Source of the DNA: Methanobacteriota archaeon
Lineage (GTDB): Archaea > Thermoplasmatota > Poseidoniia > Poseidoniales > SP79
Length of the DNA stretch: 32,593 bases
NCBI GenBank assembly: GCA_002715545.1
Contig: PAZI01000059.1
Location: forward strand, 1-32,593
Direction of reading: 5' to 3'
Shown: piece by piece, positions 8,785-21,600 of the stretch
Layout: every line of letters starts with the position of its first letter
Numbering within the stretch: position 1 is the stretch's first letter
Position numbers and translations under genes: made by a program
Notes under the pieces: model-generated
Seen by the model: only the letters and a program-made list of their open reading frames with translations
The model's database searches: none
What the model was told of the DNA's origin: nothing

Positions 8785-11700
8785 ATGAACAAGCAGTTAG
8801 ATAGTTGGATATTATTTGGTTTCCTTTTCTTGGGTATAATGTGCTCAGATTCACCCCATGCAGCCCAACTGGATAAACTTCATAATCCCGCGTTTATTGA
8901 TTACGGAAAAGGACAGGTTAACACTGACTTTCTGCTTGCAAGGGTGAAGTTAAACATCGATAGAGACCAACTGGATCTTGAAATTCAAAAAAACGGCTTG
9001 AGGATAATCCGCGAATTTACACTTGTTCCGGGACTAACGCTTTTGGCCATGCCCGGTACACCTTCCAGAGTTCGGGTGAACCAGCGAAGGCTGGATAAAA
9101 TTTTGGCGATAAAAAGAGATTTGGAGAAGTCTGGAATTTTCCAATATGTAGAACTCGACTATGTTAATAAACCACTTGGAAAAGTAACGGATGCAGCTTT
9201 CGTAGACGGTACATTATGGGGTCTTGAAAATTATGGTCAGGATAACGGTACAGCTGATGCGGATATAGATATAGAAGAGGCGTGGGATATAACTGCAGGT
9301 ACTCCTGATACAATAGTGGCTGTGATAGATACCGGTGTTAGGGTGACTCATAACGATCTGCTTAGTCGGATATGGATAAATGAAGATGAAATCCCAAATA
9401 ATGGAGTTGATGATGATGAAGACGGTTACATAGACAATCATAATGGAGTTGATTTTTATAATGGTGATGGATTCCCAGAAGATATACATGGTCACGGAAC
9501 ACACTGTAGTGGCACGATTGCTGCATCAGCGAATGATGAATTTCCTCATGCTGGCGTGGCTTTTAATTCAACTATATTGCCATGCAAGGTGGGTGATTTT
9601 GGAATGCCTAATTCGGCCATTATCGCAGCTGTACAGTTTTGCGCTCAGGAGGGTGTTGGGATAGCAAATTGCAGCTATGGTGGTTATTTTCCATCTCAAG
9701 CAGCTTACGACGCCTATGCCGAAGCCGGAACAAAAGGGGTGATATTCCTGGCGGCTGCCGGAAATGATGCAAATAATAATGATTCATTGGGAATGTATCC
9801 GGCTGCATATGATCTTGAATGTATAGTAGCGGTTGCTGCGACAGATCGAAATGATGATATCACGAGTTTTTCCAATTATGGGGAAACATCTGTAGATTTG
9901 GGTGCGCCAGGACAGGAAATCTTCTCTTGTACTTCAAGCAATGATCAAAGTTATGAAAGTTGGGCAGGAACAAGTATGGCAGCACCGCATGTTAGTGGTG
10001 TAGTTGCTTTAATGAGGAGCCTGCGCCCTGATTGGACAGTGCTTCAGATTAGGGAAAAGTTATTGAGTAGTGTTGATTTAATCGACGCCCTAGATGGTAA
10101 AACAGTAACAGGCGGGCGACTTAATGCAGCCAAGGCTGTGGCGAACATGGGATCTTTTGGTGCACCTGATGGAATCATGGAAGTTTCAATTAAGCCCCCG
10201 TCAGGTTCGATGTTAATGGCAGATGAAAAAATTGCGATTGAGGTAGAGGTGATTGATGGCGAAAAAGTTGAAAATGCAGTTGTTACCATGTTGATGGAGG
10301 ATGGGAGCACTGCGTTCTTTTCAAATGACGGAGAGTTTCCTGATGAGATTGAAGGCGATAATTTATATACTTCGTATTTCAAGGTGCCTGATAAGCAGGG
10401 GAAGCTTAGGATGACTCTCTTTGTTTCAGCAGATGGCAAAGATGATGCGGTAAGGGTGATTCAGTACAACGTTGCTGCAGTTCCAGAGAATGATAGTTTT
10501 TCGATGGCCGAAAAAATCTCGGAGCAATCAGCGATTGTCGAGGCATTCAACAATTATGCGACAGTTGAAAAATCAGAGCCGCGCCATTCCGGTTTATCCA
10601 TGCACCATGGTTCTCTTTGGTGGAAATGGACAGCCGAGAAAGATGGGCAGGTTTATATGGATACAGCTGGAAGTGATGTAGATGTAAATATTGCGGTATA
10701 CAGAGGAAATAAAATTGACGAATTGCTTTTGATAGCCAGGAACCAGAATTATTCTATTGAAGAAAGGGACAAAGGAGTTGAATTTAGCGCGTTGAGCGGG
10801 AAGACGTATAAGATTGCTCTTTCCAGCCCCACTCAAAACGATTTGGGCTATGTAAGGCTTAGGGTGGCGCCAGGTGGTAAGCCTGATATAAACATCCCAT
10901 TTTTAAGCGGGATACAGCCATTTAATGGATTTATAACGAATACCAATAAAGTTGAAATAAATGGGTTTGCTCATGATCCAGAACCCAATGCATCAGGGGT
11001 CAAAGAAGTGCGTGCCAGGGTTAATGGAGGTTTGTTTTCGGTAGTTGTTGGCAGAGATGAATGGTTCACGCCTGTGGCATTACAGGAAGGTGAGAACATC
11101 ATAGAGATAGTCGCTTTAGATTACAGCGACAATGTATCCGAATCAATACGTCTTCAGTATGACTATTTTCCTCCTGATCTAACAAACGATCACTTTGTCA
11201 ATGCCGTGGAGTTGAACTTAGAGAAGCGTGTTCTGGGAGCAGGTCAACAACGAATATCTTTGAGTCGAAGAGTTGGGGCATTGGATGATGTACTTGTTAG
11301 ACGAAATGGAGTTGTTCTCAAGGCTGATCAGTATCGCATTGACCCAGAAGATTCGTCCTCTGTTGAGATTCTTGAGACTTCATTGGAGGATACACAGATA
11401 GAGGTATTTAATCCATACTGGACCACGCAAACAGTCAGTACTTTAAAGGCGACAAAGGAGCACAAGGAGCCAAGTCACGCTGGTAATGAGGGGGGGGGGT
11501 CGGTTTGGTATCGGTTTGAAGCCCCTTATGATGGTGTGATCACCGTTGATATTCTTGAGTCCGGATTTGACACGTTAATGGGGATGTATGCTGGTTCGGT
11601 CGTTTCTGATTTAGTTGAAATTGCAAGTAATGATGATGCTTTTAAGGATGTTGATCTGGAATTTGATCCTGGTATCAGCCAGTTGAGTCAGCCATTGGAA

Positions 11701-12651
11701 AAAGGAATGGTTGTCTATATTGCCGTTGACGGTTACGGTGGAGAAACTGGTAATGTAGCCATTCGGAGTCACTTTGAAAGGGATTCAGTTTACAGATTGG
11801 TATTGAATGTAAATGGGGATGGTTCATTGGTTTCACCATACCAGCCTTTTAGGGATAAGGATGGTATTTCTTATTCAATTCATGAAGACGGCAAAGCTGT
11901 GCTTTTGGAGGCGCAGCCGGCAGCTGATGGCGATTTTTTTGGCTGGTCTGGAGATGTGAATGTTCTGGATAAGAAATTTACGCTTACCATTTCAGACGCA
12001 TACCATATAACTGCCAATTTTGTTGAAGACAGGGGTGTCTATGGTTTTGAAAATTGGGATGCTGCAGCTGATTTTCGATGGAGAACTGGTGGCGATAAAC
12101 CATGGCTTCTTGATGATCATAATCCATTTCAGGGTGGATATTCCATTCGGTCAGGAAGAGTTGGTGATGCCCAAGGTTCTTCTCTTTCATTTAGCGGCAA
12201 TTTCAATAGCGGTGAAGTGAGTTTTGCTGTCAAGGCTTCTACTGAGAGGGATTGGGATAAACTAATTTTTTCAGTGGATGGTGAAACCTTGGGAGAATGG
12301 TCCGGTGTGGTGGATTGGAATGTTGTCAGATATCCATTGAGCGCTGGGGAGCACACTTTGAAGTGGGAATATGTAAAGGATTTTGCGAATTCAGCCAATT
12401 CTGATTCGGTTTGGATCGATCACATATCAATGCCGGTAAGTATATATGGTTCCCTTAAAATTGTAGCGCACCCAGAGAATGTGAAATTAGATATTATTGG
12501 AGAGCCGATGCACCGATATGAAATCTTTGGAGGATCGAATTTGAGAGATTGGACGAAACTGAAGGATGTCAAGGTCGATAATAAAGGGCAAGCGAGTTTA
12601 ATGTTTCCAAAAGTGCACGGCCATCATTTTTTTAAGATAAAGGCGAGATAA
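8785..12651 (+). CDS. Secreted subtilisin-like serine protease (S8), multidomain
   Basis: A 1288-residue exported subtilase. After the signal peptide (about 1-26) comes a propeptide-like segment (about 45-132) and the S8 catalytic domain (about 140-455). The triad is intact: D182 in 'VIDTG', H237 in 'GHGTH' and S397 in 'GTSMAAPH', with oxyanion N327 in 'AAAGND'. An acidic loop, 'NNGVDDDEDGYIDN', precedes the His motif and probably binds Ca. Downstream are a beta-sandwich (about 465-566), a PPC-like domain (about 570-690), an Ig-like domain (about 706-790), a second PPC-like domain split by an insertion (about 794-1003), an InlB-B-repeat-like segment (about 1005-1083, 'FFGWSGDV'), a MAM/lectin-like domain (about 1086-1218) and the shared C-terminal domain (about 1224-1288, 'YEIFGGSNLRDWTKL'). 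It starts 2 nt after the previous stop. It may mature neighbouring exported proteins; that is inference. A G10 run lies at 11490-11499. Confidence 0.93.
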   Translation: MNKQLDSWILFGFLFLGIMCSDSPHAAQLDKLHNPAFIDYGKGQVNTDFLLARVKLNIDRDQLDLEIQKNGLRIIREFTLVPGLTLLAMPGTPSRVRVNQRRLDKILAIKRDLEKSGIFQYVELDYVNKPLGKVTDAAFVDGTLWGLENYGQDNGTADADIDIEEAWDITAGTPDTIVAVIDTGVRVTHNDLLSRIWINEDEIPNNGVDDDEDGYIDNHNGVDFYNGDGFPEDIHGHGTHCSGTIAASANDEFPHAGVAFNSTILPCKVGDFGMPNSAIIAAVQFCAQEGVGIANCSYGGYFPSQAAYDAYAEAGTKGVIFLAAAGNDANNNDSLGMYPAAYDLECIVAVAATDRNDDITSFSNYGETSVDLGAPGQEIFSCTSSNDQSYESWAGTSMAAPHVSGVVALMRSLRPDWTVLQIREKLLSSVDLIDALDGKTVTGGRLNAAKAVANMGSFGAPDGIMEVSIKPPSGSMLMADEKIAIEVEVIDGEKVENAVVTMLMEDGSTAFFSNDGEFPDEIEGDNLYTSYFKVPDKQGKLRMTLFVSADGKDDAVRVIQYNVAAVPENDSFSMAEKISEQSAIVEAFNNYATVEKSEPRHSGLSMHHGSLWWKWTAEKDGQVYMDTAGSDVDVNIAVYRGNKIDELLLIARNQNYSIEERDKGVEFSALSGKTYKIALSSPTQNDLGYVRLRVAPGGKPDINIPFLSGIQPFNGFITNTNKVEINGFAHDPEPNASGVKEVRARVNGGLFSVVVGRDEWFTPVALQEGENIIEIVALDYSDNVSESIRLQYDYFPPDLTNDHFVNAVELNLEKRVLGAGQQRISLSRRVGALDDVLVRRNGVVLKADQYRIDPEDSSSVEILETSLEDTQIEVFNPYWTTQTVSTLKATKEHKEPSHAGNEGGGSVWYRFEAPYDGVITVDILESGFDTLMGMYAGSVVSDLVEIASNDDAFKDVDLEFDPGISQLSQPLEKGMVVYIAVDGYGGETGNVAIRSHFERDSVYRLVLNVNGDGSLVSPYQPFRDKDGISYSIHEDGKAVLLEAQPAADGDFFGWSGDVNVLDKKFTLTISDAYHITANFVEDRGVYGFENWDAAADFRWRTGGDKPWLLDDHNPFQGGYSIRSGRVGDAQGSSLSFSGNFNSGEVSFAVKASTERDWDKLIFSVDGETLGEWSGVVDWNVVRYPLSAGEHTLKWEYVKDFANSANSDSVWIDHISMPVSIYGSLKIVAHPENVKLDIIGEPMHRYEIFGGSNLRDWTKLKDVKVDNKGQASLMFPKVHGHHFFKIKAR
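11490..11499 (+). repeat. G10 homopolymer inside the subtilase gene
   Basis: Ten consecutive G bases span the third base of E902 and codons G903-G905 in the second PPC-like domain. Runs this long are slippage-prone. Loss or gain of one base would leave the catalytic domain intact but remove the last ~380 residues, including the shared C-terminal domain. It may also be a sequencing error site, although the current length keeps the frame open. Confidence 0.9.
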
Positions 12652-12654
12652 CCA

Positions 12655-15600
12655 ATGAGTCGTTTTGTTTTAAGTTTAATTTTAATTTTTGCAGGTCAAT
12701 GTATCTTTGCTCAAGGCTCAGGTACCGTTGAATTTATTCAACCAGAGTTGCGTGTTCAAGAAAGCATTGGGGATGTTTCGGTTTCTGTCTCAAGGAACAA
12801 AAGCAATCTGATGCCATCTTCGGTTAACTATATAGTTTCCCGTTCATCAGCAACTCTTGATGTGGACTATTCAATGAACACACAGGGCGTTTTGAGTTGG
12901 GGCGAGGGGGATGAATTACCCAAAAACATCATCATAACTATTTTGGATGATCCGGATGAGGAAACTGACGAAGAGATTATTGTTAAACTTTTTAATCCAA
13001 GCGATGGGTCTTATCTGGGAGGAGCAGCCACAGCTCGAGTTGTAATATCTGGTGAAGAAAGTGGTTCGATTGGCTTTTCCATGGAAAAGTTTATAACCAG
13101 CGAAATGGATGGAGAGGCCAGAATTTTATTGAGCCGCCGGAATGGTTTAAAGGGTGCTATTCTGGTCGACTATGAAGTCCGAGAATTAAGCGAACTTGAT
13201 GAGGAAGAGCATCTTGGGCAGGTTACTCATTATCGCAGGCTTCCAGATACCAATGGCGTGAATCAAAAAGTAATGCCTGGAGTCAAGGCGCGTGCTTTTC
13301 AGGATTTTGTGCCAGAGCAGGGGACAGTATTGATGCTTGATTACCAAAGTAGTGCAATTATTGGTGTTAGTGTATTGCCAAACTTTGATGGTGATGCATA
13401 CCCCCACACTGTTCTAGAGATGAGTGTTTCAAATCCCAGGCCATTGACAAGTATAGATCAGCTGGAGGGCGTCACGGTCCATCCAACCGACATTTCGGTG
13501 AGGGCTTACTTGAATAAAATTTCTGGCGATCCAGATTCTTTTGTTCCTGAAAATCAAGGTTTGGTGCCTACCGTTGATGAAAGTAGAATGAACGCATCCC
13601 TTCGTATCAATGATATCACCGGGCCAGGTCCTGATAAAATTTGGGAAGAGGAGATTGCTCCTGACGAGCCCGATGAATTGCGGGTTGGTTTTCGTTTTGG
13701 TCGAGCAAGATATTACGTAGCTAACGAAGGAGCGAGTGCAGAACTTTGGGTTTATAGATCGGCTCCATTCGATCAAGATGTAACCGTGAATTACATGGTG
13801 GGGCCTAATCGTGGATTCTTGGTTGATGATCCCAGAGAAAACTGGGAAATTGTGGAAGCCAAAGAAAATCCGTTTATCGATTCACTTGAGGATTGGGATG
13901 ATCAGCGTCTTTTTTCCGGAAATCGGAATGCGGATCCGCATACGGATACAGGAGATCAAGATATATTATTCGGGCCAATAAAGGACATTAAATATGGCAT
14001 GATGCCTGGGGACGAGCCTCGGATCATGCCCACTGCACTTTATGGTGGGTCTTCGAGAATGTTTTTCGGGGATATTGATCAGTTCATGCATAATCGTGAG
14101 TTGGACATTCCAATAATAAATCCTGGTTCTGATATTGCGACCCCGACCGGAGAGAGGGAGTTGAGTCCTTCATTCAATAAAATTGTATCCCCTAACGATG
14201 TCACTCGCGATTTTCATGTCACCACCGGTACTTTAACATTTGCTGCTAATTCGCAGGAACCTCAGCAGATTCTAGTTAAAACTATTGAGGATGATTACCT
14301 TGAATTCAACGAGGATTTTGTGGTGGTGCTGTATGAACCTGACTATGAGAGGTTGTCAGAGGGTGCAGATCAAGCAGGTGAAGCTGTGGACGAAGATGGT
14401 GGAGATGATGGAGATGGTGGGGATGGTGGAGATGGTGGAGATGGTGGAGATGGTGGAGATGAAAATGAAATACAATATCTAAAGCCAGGTGTTTCTCTTG
14501 GTGTTCAGTATTGGGCGACTGTCACTATATTGAGTGGTGAAGGAACTGTTGCGGGGAGTGCTAAGCGTGATTTTTCGCCTGCAGTGAATAATGATATTTA
14601 TGACATGGCGCTTATCAGAAAAGGACTTGATTCATCAACAGAGATTCCAGAATCGAGAGAGGAAAAATTGGTTGTTGTGGGTGATTTTACATCCATTAAT
14701 GCTACTCCTTTGAATCGGATAGGTAGAGTTTTTGCAGCAGGCGATAATGAGGGTGATGTTGACACGTCATTTAACCCAGGAACTGGTGCAGATAATTATA
14801 TTAACTCTATAGAACTGTCGTTGTTTGCGGTTGAAGGTGATGAGTTTCAGCAGGAGATCATCTCAAAATATGTTATCGGTGGCGGTTTTAGTTCCTACAA
14901 TGGGCAACCAAGAAACGGAATCGCTAGAATTAATGCGGATGGATCTATCGATATGGAATTTATACCAGGTCGAGGTATCGAGGATGGTACAGTATATAAT
15001 CTTAAGGTTTCGCAAGGCAATCAAGTTTTGGTCGTTGGTGAATTTACCATGGTTGATGGTTTCAAGAGAAATTCAATTGTGCGATTTAATGTCGATGGAA
15101 GCGTGGATGAAGGTTTTGATATTGGAGAGGGCCCTGATGGTCCAATATATGCCGTATCTCAGATGCCAGATGGTCGGATAGTAATTGGAGGTAGTTTTTC
15201 GGCGATTGGAGGTGTTCCCAGTAGTTCCTTGGCGGTCTTAAAAGACAATGGTCAATTGGACCAAGATTTTGCAATAGGTAAAGGAGTTCTGGGAGATGTT
15301 TATGCAATCGACGTTGTTTCGACGGGTGCAAAGTCGCGGATTGTGATTGGGGGTTCCTTTGCTGAGGTCAAGGGATACAAGATGAACAATGTTGCTGTAC
15401 TTGATTCTGATGGTGAACTGGATGATGCATTCAATGTGGGAACGGGTGCAGATGGTCCTGTTTATTCAGTAAAGATTGATGACAGTTTAAATGTTGTTGC
15501 TCGAAATACATTTCATCTGAAAGATCAGGATGCACTAATTAAAGACTTAGCAGATTTAAATGAGTCTGATGTTGATTTGGATGAAGAAATAAGGGATTTA

Positions 15601-18600
15601 GATTATCTTCAAAATTATGGTGAATACGGGGGTATGGTACCGTTGTATATGCAAGAATATATTCGGGCAGAGATCGGGGTTCCGATGTATCGTATTCTTA
15701 TAGCAGGCGATTTTCGATCTTACAATGGAACCAGGCGCATGGGATTGTCCCGTTTAAATCCCAATGGTTCAGTAGATACTTCGTTTCTTGATACTGCATA
15801 TAATCAATTTGCAGGATTAACTGCGGGAACTTCAACCCAGCCTACCGGGTTGATCAACTCGATTGTCCTTGGTGCAGGTGACGAAAAGGAGCCCAGCATT
15901 TTTATCGGAGGAAATTTTGATCAAATAGGTGGAGGATCGTCGCGCGCGAGTTCACTGTCAGTTTCAAATGTCGCTAAACTTGGTTCTGGAGAAACATCGG
16001 GACCTGGAGAGTTGGAATTTGAAGAGGATGAGTATCGGGTTGATGAGGATAAATTAACAGGACAAATTCTTATTCGTAGGAAAAATGGCAGAAGAGGTTT
16101 TGCCAGTGCTATTATAGAGACTGAAAACCTTAAATCAGGTGCGGGTGCAGCGCAAGGAAGTGACATTGTCTCAACAGAGGAGGCCGATTATTTAAGGATG
16201 CAGGAGCCCGTTGTTTTTGAGCATTACGTTAATCAAGCGGTTGGAACGGGTGGATCTTTATTATGGTTTTGGTCATTTGCCAACGATTTCGTCGATGCAA
16301 TGTATTATTCTATTGATGCCGATGTTTATCGAGCCTTATTGCCGCATGAATTTGAACCGCCTGAAGGAGCTTCAGGTTTAAGTGTATATGACCGTCTTCC
16401 TACGCAGTATTTAACCAATGTCGATGGCACAAGTTTTCCATATGAAGAGGAGGATAGTCTTGTGCCGGCTTTTGGTTTTGATGGCCAAGGATGGCAGTTA
16501 CAGGATGGTGAGAATGGTATAAAAGCCTTTGAAGTATTTACTGTTAAGGACTCGGTGATTGAAGGGAATGAGACAGCAAAATTGAAGTTATCTGTTCCAA
16601 GGGGATATATTAATTTGGGGGGTGAAATTATACCAACCGGAATTTCACTTGGGAGAACCGAGGCCAGATTACTTATTATTGATGATGATTTTAAAGCTGG
16701 CGAACTAAAGTTTACAGCTGACAGTCTTTATTTTAATGAGGCGGACCGAACTGCTACAATAAATGTAGAACGCTTTAATGGTTACAATGGGAGTATCTCT
16801 GTCCAATACAGGACAAGAACAGGGACTGCATCCTCGCCTCAGGATTTTAACTCACGAACGGGAAGTTTGCGTTTTGCAAGTGGTCAGGAATCAAGATCCT
16901 TAACGATTAAGATTGTAGATGATGAGATTCAGGAGGCTGATGAATACTTTGAAGTTGATCTTTTTAATGTTACTGGCGGTGGCCAATTGGCTAGCGGAAA
17001 TAAATTGCTAACTTTAAAGGTTTTTCTTGTCGATAATGACTTGAAGGGTGGGAAGGTTGAGTTCGCTGTCGATGCAGGGCAGGTTGTCGAGGGTGATGGG
17101 GAGGTTTCAGTTCCGGTTAGGCGTGTGGGTGGCAGCCGGGGGCAGGCTAGCGTCACTTATTCAACTCGTTCATTAACTGCCAATTCCGGAGAGGATTATT
17201 TACCCATGCAGGGTATATTGAATTGGGCGCATCAGGATGTTGAACAAAAGTGGATCACAATTCCGATTGTTAATGATGATCTCATTGAAGAATTGGAGTC
17301 ATTTGAGGTTTCTTTAGCAAATGCTCAAAATGTCATACTAGGTGAAAGAAGTCAGGTCGTTTTGTCGATTGACGATGATGATAATCCAGGAGAGGTGCTC
17401 ATTGGCGACTCGGATTATTACGTGAATGAAAACGGTTCAGAGTTGTCGGTTTATGTTAAAAGAACCGAAGGATCCAAGGGGGATATTCAGGTTGATTATG
17501 TTTTGAGCGATGGCACGGCCAGTTCTGTCGGTGATTTTCCAGACTATGTTCAATCCGGTGGAACATTATATTTTGAAGATGGTCAAACCGGTCAGGAAAT
17601 CAAATTAAAGATTCTGGATGATTATGCTAATGAAAATACCGAGTATTTTAGTTTATCTATTAGTAACGCGACTGGTGGAGCAGTTATTGGCTCCACCGCA
17701 AGTGCGAGGGTTAACATAGTCGACGATGAAACTGTGAATGTGCCTGCAGGTAGCGTGGATACTTTCTTCGACACTGGTGTTGGGATCAGGGTCAACGGGG
17801 CTGTGGATGTAATTAAGCGAGATAAGGAGAACAATTTGCTTCTAGCTGGGGAATTTACAGTAATAAACGGTATTACTCGAAAAGGAATAGCCAAGCTTGA
17901 TAGTAAGGGAGTTCTGGATAGCGAATTTGATGTTGAGGGCGGAACAAATGGATCTATTACTGATATTTTGCCCCTTCAAGATGGTTCGATGTTTATCGTG
18001 GGGGATTTTACTGAAGTAACAGGAACCGCACGCAATCGTATTGCCAAGATAAACAGTGATGGGTATCTCAACGATTCGTTCGACCCTGGTGCTGCGTTTG
18101 ATGGGATTGTTCATAATATAATAGAATTGACGAATGGTAATTACCTTCTGGTTGGCGGTTTTCAAAACTACAAGGGCAAGTTACGGAGAGGTCTTGTGGT
18201 CTTGGATTCGTTTTCCGTAGATGTCACACCATGGTCAAATGATGTTGGTAGTGCGGGGGTAATTCACAGTGCGATACAATTAGCGGATGGTTCAATTATT
18301 TTAGCTGGAGATTTTGAACAGTTCAGCAACAACTCAATTGCTCAGAAAGTTGCCAAGATAAATTCTAAGGGGCAATTAAGTGAACAATTTTCAGATAACT
18401 TTTCCAACATTTATCAAAAAGAACCATTCAAAGACGGAGTCATTAATGAGGTTTTGGGTCACCCAGATGGAGATATTATTTTGGTTGGCGATTTCAATAT
18501 TAAAACCGGGACGGGGCGGTTTTATAAAAATATTATAAAGGTACGTGCTACTGGTAAGCTTGTTACCGGCGCTGCTAGTGAAGATATATTAGCTGCAGAA

Positions 18601-21600
18601 AAGGCTAGGACATCGTATGCGGCTGCAGAAGTTAAAGTCACAGCACTGAAAGCAGAACAGGAAAATGCAAATACAGCATTACTGCAATCTGCTGCGATCG
18701 AATCTGCAGTTAGCTCAAATATTGAGGAGGCAAATAGCACATTAGTTCAGGCGAATGCAGCACTTGTGTTGGCAAATTCAAAGGCAGCGGCCGAGGGTGC
18801 GACTTCGGATGATATAGCCGCTGCCGCCGCGGCCCAGTTAGCAGTTGATACGGCAGCCGCCAAATTGGTTCTGTTGGAGGCGGAGCATGAGGCAGCTCTA
18901 GTGCAGGTTGCAGCTGCTGAGGTAGTGTTGGACGAGTTGGTTGTCTCACTTGAGCAGGCTAAGGGTTCACTTGAGCAGGCCAACATTGCGTTGTTCATCG
19001 CGGAAGCAAACGCATCAAAAAAGGATTATTTAGCCTATAATACGTCCGCTGATGGAGGATCCGGTTTTATGAATGGTGAAGTGCTTGATGCTGCGCTTCA
19101 ACCCGACGGTAAATTGGTGGTTGTCGGTAATTTCACAGAGATTCATGGACGGAAAAGAAATCGAATTGCACGTTTGACTCAAGAGGGGGGGTTAGACCCG
19201 ACCATTAATTTTGAATTTGGTTCAGACAATACTATTCGCACGTTGGTGATTCAGGAGGATTATAGGATTCTAATTGGTGGAGATTTTACTTCATTCAACA
19301 ATATTGTCAGTCGTTACATAGCCAAGGTTTATGGCGGTATTAATTTCGGAGGCGGTTTGGTTTCTTTCATAAAGCCAAAGGTGCGGTTTTCAGAAAATGA
19401 AAAGGGCTATACTATACAATTAAAGAGACAGCTGGGTTTAACATCCAATGGCTTATGTAAACTCAAAGTCACAAGTAATGATGCTACAAAGTGGATGCCG
19501 TCAGGCAACCCTTATGCAATTTATGATTACGTGGCGTTTTCAACTAATGATGAACTTGATTTTCTTCCGATACATTTTGATATAGGTGAAGTTTTTAAGG
19601 ATATTAGGATTATCTCAATCGCAGATGTGGCGGAAATAGACGATCTTGAAAACATGAAGAGAAGTGTTGATGGGGACATTCCCGTTATTTACATTATTGA
19701 CGATCTTTTTGCTGATGAGCCTGACGAAGTTCTCAATTTGGAACTTGAAGGTTTCGATGCGATGGCTCCGGGGCCTCAATCGGTTTCTGAGTTGATCATT
19801 GAAAACAATGATAGTGCGGTCCGTTTTTCAGCTGTTGCTGAAAACGGGTTGGAATTTGATTACAAAGTGGATGAATCAAACCAGGAAAAGGTGGCTAATT
19901 TTACCGTTTTACGCACTGGCGCAACAAATCGTGTTGTATCTGTGAATTACTTCACGGAACCCGGTACAGCGCGCGCAATTTCTCCGGGTCAGGATTATGA
20001 GGATGTTTCAGGTACAATTACTTTTCAAGCTGGGCAAAAAGAAAAAGTAGTCAGCATTCCCATAATTGATGATTTCAAACATGAGGGGGTTGAAAGCATC
20101 GTGATTCACTTGAGGGATCCCAAGCCAGTAGGTTCTGCGCTTTTACTTGGGTCTGAATCTGTGGAGCTTTTGGTTGATGATAGCGACAAGGATCTTGCAA
20201 GGACTCAAATTGCATTTGAGTACAACAATTACTCACTGGATGAAACGAGTGAGCAGTTAACGCTTAAGGTATGGAGGCGTGGAGGCCTCGAGGATACGAC
20301 CACTGTCCAATACCGGACAATTGACTACAATGCTTTGAGTGCGGGTGACAATCCCGACTATCAGGCGGTTGACGGAGAATTGTATTTTAAGCCTGGTGAA
20401 TCTGAAAAGACCGTTACCCTGAAGATTAATGATGATTTCGATCAGGAAAATAATGAACGATTTGGTGTTGAGCTTTATAACTCGGTAGGAGCCAAACTTG
20501 GTGATCAATCGAAGGCCATGATTGAAATTCAGGACAAGGAGGCTGGAACTGTTATGTTTACACGGTGGAATGATCAGGAAGACGATGAGTTTTTGAATTC
20601 GGGTTCGATAGATTACTTCAGGAATAATATCTATCGAGTCACAGAAACCGATGGTTTAGGGAAAAATCGATGGTATGCCGGCAACAGTATAGCGGTCGAT
20701 GAGGAAAATCCTCAGGATGGGCTGATCATGGGGGATGACGATGGGATACGTGTGACAATAACTAGGATGGAAGGTGTACATGGCCGTATCAAGATGGATT
20801 ATGCCACTCGGGATGGAGATGCTAGATCTGGTGAACATTATATTTCCAAATCCGGCACCCTGATCATGGAGGAGGGGCAGAGCTATGCGTATATCGATAT
20901 TCCAATTTTACCCTATGGCGAATGGACAAGTTATGATCCTGATGGTTTTGGCGGGTTTTCTCGAACTACCGTTAATACGGCTAGTTTTAGCTTAAACTTA
21001 TTTAACCTGAGAAAGGATGATGGCGAACCTGATTACGTGAAACCTCAATTCAGGAATGAGAACTGGCAGTCAACGAGTGAAATTTCAGCTACAATTATTG
21101 TTGAAAGGCAGCCTTGGCTGCACCCTTATGTAAGTGACGATCTCAGTGTAGATCCAGGATTAGTTTATGATGGTTGGCACTTTGCGCGTAAACATCATCG
21201 AGTTCGAGAATCTCAAGGGACTGCCAAAATTCAAGTTTGGGGAGGAGAAGGAGCTACTGCAAATGTTCATTGGGTGGCTTTGCCTGATAATCCGACTTTT
21301 GCGTTAGGGGGGCACAACTGGAGTGGCGTTAATAATCTAGGTTACGGTCCTCCATTTCCCGACGGTCCAGGGCAGTCAGTAAATCAGCCAGATTGGGATA
21401 CTCATACTGGTATATTTCTAACTCCTTTGGGAGTAAGTATGTATATGGAACTAGTGGCTGGTTCAGATTATGCTACTCCGTGGTATTGGACACACCCTCA
21501 AAATCTAACTCCGGAAAGTGCTAATATAACACCCTTCGGTGATGGCGATTTTGTTCCCTTAAGTGGTAGGTTTGAGCCTCCTCCTTCAGGATCACTATCA

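Larger units (their letters stand above)
13066..20544 (+). repeat. Super-module 1 of the giant protein
   Basis: Order: two expanded Calx-beta, propeller P1, four Calx-beta, propeller P2, three Calx-beta. Each element has its closest-looking partner at the same place in super-module 2 (20545-26943). The evidence pairs are given in the findings. It is about 7.5 kb, longer than copy 2 mainly because of insertions in C3, P1, C4 and P2. Confidence 0.7.

Noticed and set aside
8833..8850. Lipobox in the subtilase signal peptide ('LGIMC')
   Set aside because: The residues before the Cys do not match the usual [LVI][AST][GA]C pattern, and a signal peptidase I site near 'PHA-A' fits better.
14395..14457. 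RTX-type Ca-binding nonapeptide repeats
   Set aside because: The protein period is three residues (DGG), without the hydrophobic position of the RTX consensus.
18510..18998. Ala/Ser-rich minus-strand open frames opposite the coiled-coil segment
   Set aside because: They mirror the repetitive Ala codons on the + strand and show no start context or independent motif.
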